From assembly GCA_052168355.1 (NCBI GenBank), contig JBQLZQ010000043.1, forward strand, positions 1 to 8,849: a DNA stretch of 8,849 nucleotides, read 5' to 3'. The stretch is from JBQLZQ01 sp052168355. GTDB lineage: Bacteria; Pseudomonadota; Alphaproteobacteria; DSM-16000; Inquilinaceae. How positions within the stretch are numbered: the first letter of the stretch is position 1; the number at the start of each line of letters is the position of its first letter. Below are positions 6,318-8,849 of this stretch, in pieces. Below the pieces are notes generated by a model. It had not been told where the DNA came from. It saw nothing but the letters and a program-made list of their open reading frames with translations, and ran no database searches. A program made the translations under genes and the position numbers.

Positions 6318-6349
6318 TTTGCGCTATTCCAAACTAGGGGACCCGACGC

Positions 6350-8500
6350 ATGTTGCACGTCAGCCAGAACTACAAGAGCGGCGCCGTGGCGCTGGAGACG
6401 GTCGATCCGCCGGCCCTGCGGCGCGGCGGCGTGTTGGTGCGCAGCGCTTATAGCGTCATCTCGGCCGGGACCGAAGGCATGAAGGTGCGCGAAGGCAAGA
6501 TGAACTACCTTCAAAAGGCGCGCGCCCGCCCCGACCACGTCAAGAAAGTATTGCAGACGGTCCAGCAGCAGGGCATCTCGGCGACCTATCAGAAGGTCAT
6601 GAACAAGCTCGATTCCCTGACCCCGCTGGGCTACTCCCTGTCCGGCACGGTCGAGGCCGTCGGCGCCGAAGCCGATGAGTTCTCGGTCGGCCAGCGGGTG
6701 GCCTGCGCGGGTGCCGGCTACGCCAACCATGCCGAAATCAACTTCGTGCCCAAGAACCTGGTGGTGCCGATCCCCGATGGGGTGTCCATGGATCAGGCGG
6801 CGTTCACGACCATCGGCGCGATCGCGCTGCACGGCTTCCGCCAGGGCGACATGCGGCTGGGCGAAACGGCCTGCGTCATCGGCCTGGGTCTGGTCGGGCA
6901 GGTCCTGGTTCAGATCCTCAAGGCTGCCGGCATGATCGTCGTCGGCATCGACATCTCCGAGGAACGGTGCCGCCTGGCCGAACAATGCGGCGCCAGCATC
7001 GCCGGCGAGCCGGATGACGAGCGGGTGGTCCAGGCCCTGGCCCGTCTGTCGGCCGGCGCCGGCGCCGACTGTGCCTTCCTGGTCGCCAGCAGCAGCAGCA
7101 ACGGGCCGCTGGAAAAGGCGATGGCCATGGTCCGCGACCGGGGACGGATCGTCGTGGTCGGCAAGACCAAGGCCGACCTGCCGTTCGTCGATTTCTTCGA
7201 AAAGGAAATCGATGTCCGCTTCTCCCGGTCCTATGGTCCGGGCCGTTACGACCCGCGCTATGAGGAAGACGGGATCGACTACCCCATCGGCTATGTGCGC
7301 TGGACGGAAAAGCGCAACCTGGCGGCGTTCCTGGACCTGATGGACAAGAAGCTGATCGATCTCGCGCCCATCATCTCGGCGGTCTATCCCTTCGCGGAGG
7401 CGACCGATGTCTACGAAAAGATGAACGCCGGCGAGCTGCACGGTCTGGGTACCCTGTTCCGCTATGATAATGCCGACCTGGAAAGCACGCCGCCGGCGGC
7501 ACGTCCGGTACGTCAGGCCAAGCCGGCGGGCCAGGCGGTGCGCATCGGCGTGATCGGCGCCGGCAACTACGCGTCCAGCATGTTGCTGCCGCACCTGCAG
7601 CGCAACGACGAGATCGATCTGGTTGCGGTCGCCACGGCCACCGCCCTGTCGGGCGCCAATGCCGGCCGCAAGTTCGGCTTCGCCCGGCACAGCACCGACT
7701 ACAAGGGGCTGTTGGGCTCCGACGATATCGACGCGGTGCTGATCGCCACGCGCCACGCCAGTCACGCCGCGATGACATCCGAGGCGTTGCGGGCCGGCAA
7801 GACCGTTTTTGTCGAGAAGCCCCTGGCCATCGACGAGGACGGGCTGGCCCAGGTGATCACCGCGGTCGAGGAAACCGGCAACGACCGGCTGATGGTCGGC
7901 TTCAACCGCCGGTTCGCGCCGATCATCGTGAAGACCGAGGCGGCCTTCCGGGGCCGCGGTCCCCTGGTCATGACCTACCGGGTTCACGCCGGTCAGCTCG
8001 ATACCGGGGCCTGGATGACCAATCCGTCCGAGGGGTCGCGGTTTGTCGGTGAGGCGGGTCACTTCTTCGATACGTTCGCGTTCCTCACGGGATCACGCCC
8101 CGTGTCGGTCAGCGCGGTCGCCCTGAACCCCAACGCGGTTTCCCAGGACGATCGGGAGAATGTCGCCGTTCTGGTGAACTATGCCGACGGGTCGGTTGGA
8201 AATCTTCTGTACCTGACCCAGGGAAGCCCGAAGGTCCCCAAGGAATTTCTGGAGGTTTTCGGCGGTGGCCACACGGCGCGCATGGACAATTTCGAAAGCC
8301 TGACCTTGTTTCAGGGGACGCAGCAGGCGCGCAGCCGGTTTTCCGGCAAGGGCCAGAAGGAAGAGATGGCGGCGTTTGTCGCTGCCTGCCGGACCGGAAG
8401 CCCGATGCCGATTTCCTTTGACTGTCTTGTAGAGACCACCCGCGTCACCCTGGCCGCAGCCGAGTCCTTGCGCACCAAGCAGTTGATCGGATTGTCCTAA
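6350..8500 (+). CDS. bi-domain oxidoreductase: MDR dehydrogenase fused to Gfo/Idh/MocA oxidoreductase
   Basis: A 716-residue fusion. Residues 1-375 are a medium-chain dehydrogenase/reductase with SVISAGTEG (35-43), PLGYSLSGTVEAVG (92-105), a nucleotide site GLGLVG (178-183) and a GELHGLGTLFRY end. The usual MDR zinc ligands (the early GxxD-type Cys, GHE, and the four-Cys structural site) are absent. After a Pro/Ala-rich linker (about 380-396), residues 397-716 form a Gfo/Idh/MocA unit with RIGVIGAGNYAS (398-409), the family EKP motif at 489-491 within FVEKPLA, and GEAGHFFD (567-574) carrying the conserved His571. Two Rossmann sites imply two NAD(P)-linked redox steps, plausibly on a sugar or sugar nucleotide, but no substrate is established. 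Proteins of this architecture recur in bacterial surface-polysaccharide clusters, as here. The start is well supported: AGGGGA at 6336-6341, eight bases before the ATG. It is probably cytoplasmic and is the last rightward gene before a convergent neighbour. Confidence 0.9.
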   Translation: MLHVSQNYKSGAVALETVDPPALRRGGVLVRSAYSVISAGTEGMKVREGKMNYLQKARARPDHVKKVLQTVQQQGISATYQKVMNKLDSLTPLGYSLSGTVEAVGAEADEFSVGQRVACAGAGYANHAEINFVPKNLVVPIPDGVSMDQAAFTTIGAIALHGFRQGDMRLGETACVIGLGLVGQVLVQILKAAGMIVVGIDISEERCRLAEQCGASIAGEPDDERVVQALARLSAGAGADCAFLVASSSSNGPLEKAMAMVRDRGRIVVVGKTKADLPFVDFFEKEIDVRFSRSYGPGRYDPRYEEDGIDYPIGYVRWTEKRNLAAFLDLMDKKLIDLAPIISAVYPFAEATDVYEKMNAGELHGLGTLFRYDNADLESTPPAARPVRQAKPAGQAVRIGVIGAGNYASSMLLPHLQRNDEIDLVAVATATALSGANAGRKFGFARHSTDYKGLLGSDDIDAVLIATRHASHAAMTSEALRAGKTVFVEKPLAIDEDGLAQVITAVEETGNDRLMVGFNRRFAPIIVKTEAAFRGRGPLVMTYRVHAGQLDTGAWMTNPSEGSRFVGEAGHFFDTFAFLTGSRPVSVSAVALNPNAVSQDDRENVAVLVNYADGSVGNLLYLTQGSPKVPKEFLEVFGGGHTARMDNFESLTLFQGTQQARSRFSGKGQKEEMAAFVAACRTGSPMPISFDCLVETTRVTLAAAESLRTKQLIGLS

Positions 8501-8522
8501 ATCCGATCCGGGTTGGATGGAT
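8501..8522 (+). terminator. imperfect hairpin after the fused oxidoreductase gene
   Basis: ATCC-G-ATCC at 8501-8509 pairs with GGATGGAT at 8515-8522, with one bulged G and a five-base loop. It starts at the base right after the stop codon and lies in a convergent spacer, the natural place for a terminator. No T-run follows. Nothing else of note is visible up to 8617. Confidence 0.35.
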
Positions 8523-8617
8523 CGCCCTTGGCGGCTCCATTCGACCCGGTGATTCTGCGCCGGCCGTGAATAAGGAGCGGACCGTCCCTGCCCGCCCATC
8601 CTGCGTCGTTTAGAACG

Positions 8618-8849
8618 TCATGCCCCGGCCGGCGGCGGCGAGCGCAAAGAGCCCATACGGCGCACGGCGATCGGCGGGCCGGCCGCGTTCCTGCGCGGGC
8701 TTTCAAGCATCTGCGTGCCCGCGATGAGCGCGGCGATCATCCAGTGCAGGGTTTCCTGGGCGGGGGCCATGCCCAGGGGGCCGACCGACATGATCGACAG
8801 CAGGATGACGAAGATGAAGATGGCGTTGGCCGGCGATTTGGGATGCCGG
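8618..8849 (-). CDS. C-terminal end of a probable membrane protein (partial)
   Basis: An open frame enters from the right edge of the window and ends at TGA 8620-8618. The 76 residues seen include ANAIFIFVILLSIM, a hydrophobic run long enough for a membrane helix, then PLGMAPAQETLHWMIAALIAG, which could be a second amphipathic or membrane segment, and a basic, proline-rich cytoplasmic-type tail (SPRRN onward). A polytopic membrane protein is therefore likely, and next to glycosyltransferases an O-antigen ligase/polymerase (Wzy-like) protein is a fair guess, but no family motif proves this. The frame is convergent with the fused oxidoreductase gene, 117 bases away. The codon pattern looks coding, with G or C at most third positions. 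The start codon and most of the gene lie outside the window. Confidence 0.55.
   Translation of the reverse strand, partial: RHPKSPANAIFIFVILLSIMSVGPLGMAPAQETLHWMIAALIAGTQMLESPRRNAAGPPIAVRRMGSLRSPPPAGA

Noticed and set aside
5978..8062. Long minus-strand open frame (694 codons) opposite the fused oxidoreductase
   Set aside because: The plus strand encodes a full, recognisable two-domain enzyme with a good ribosome site. The antisense frame has no motifs and is a composition effect.
1..8849. CRISPR array, transposon ends, tRNA or rRNA genes
   Set aside because: I saw no regularly spaced repeats, no transposase-like protein, and no tRNA or rRNA signature on either strand.

Overview
The window looks like part of a cell-surface or exopolysaccharide biosynthesis locus from a GC-rich alphaproteobacterium, most likely Rhodospirillales-like. 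That placement rests on GC-rich codon use, a small PAS_5-type protein of the sort common in that group, and the protein types present. It is an inference, not a species call.

Layout, left to right. (1) At 1-629 a minus-strand gene encodes a short PAS_5-like protein. Two hairpins follow its stop codon, one of them a perfect 38-bp palindrome. (2) At 630-1287 lies a long, comparatively AT-rich divergent intergenic region. It holds several inverted repeats, an 8-bp direct repeat spaced 20 bp apart, and a good sigma-70-like promoter candidate for the rightward genes. (3) At 1288-8500 are five rightward genes: an ArnA-dehydrogenase-like NAD-dependent UDP-glucuronate decarboxylase; a GT-A (GT2-like) glycosyltransferase; an AlgD-type GDP-mannose 6-dehydrogenase; a GT4 glycosyltransferase whose frame is broken by one missing C in a run of Cs; and a 716-residue fusion of a zinc-less MDR dehydrogenase with a Gfo/Idh/MocA oxidoreductase. 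(4) At 8501-8849 a short convergent spacer precedes the 3' end of a minus-strand gene, visible only as a 76-residue C-terminal piece with hydrophobic segments, which may be a polysaccharide-related membrane protein.

How the genes may work together. The decarboxylase and the AlgD-like enzyme would supply sugar nucleotides: a UDP-pentose or UDP-4-keto-pentose, and GDP-mannuronate. The two glycosyltransferases would assemble the glycan, and the fused oxidoreductase probably modifies a sugar or sugar-linked intermediate. Strong hairpins in the gaps after the first and second rightward genes suggest several transcription units or attenuated read-through. AlgD and the GT4 gene overlap and are surely co-transcribed.

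I found no CRISPR array, transposase, tRNA or rRNA. The points most worth a second look are the GT4 frameshift on a canonical slippery sequence, the fused oxidoreductase, and the structured divergent intergenic region. I see no clear evidence of a wholly new system.
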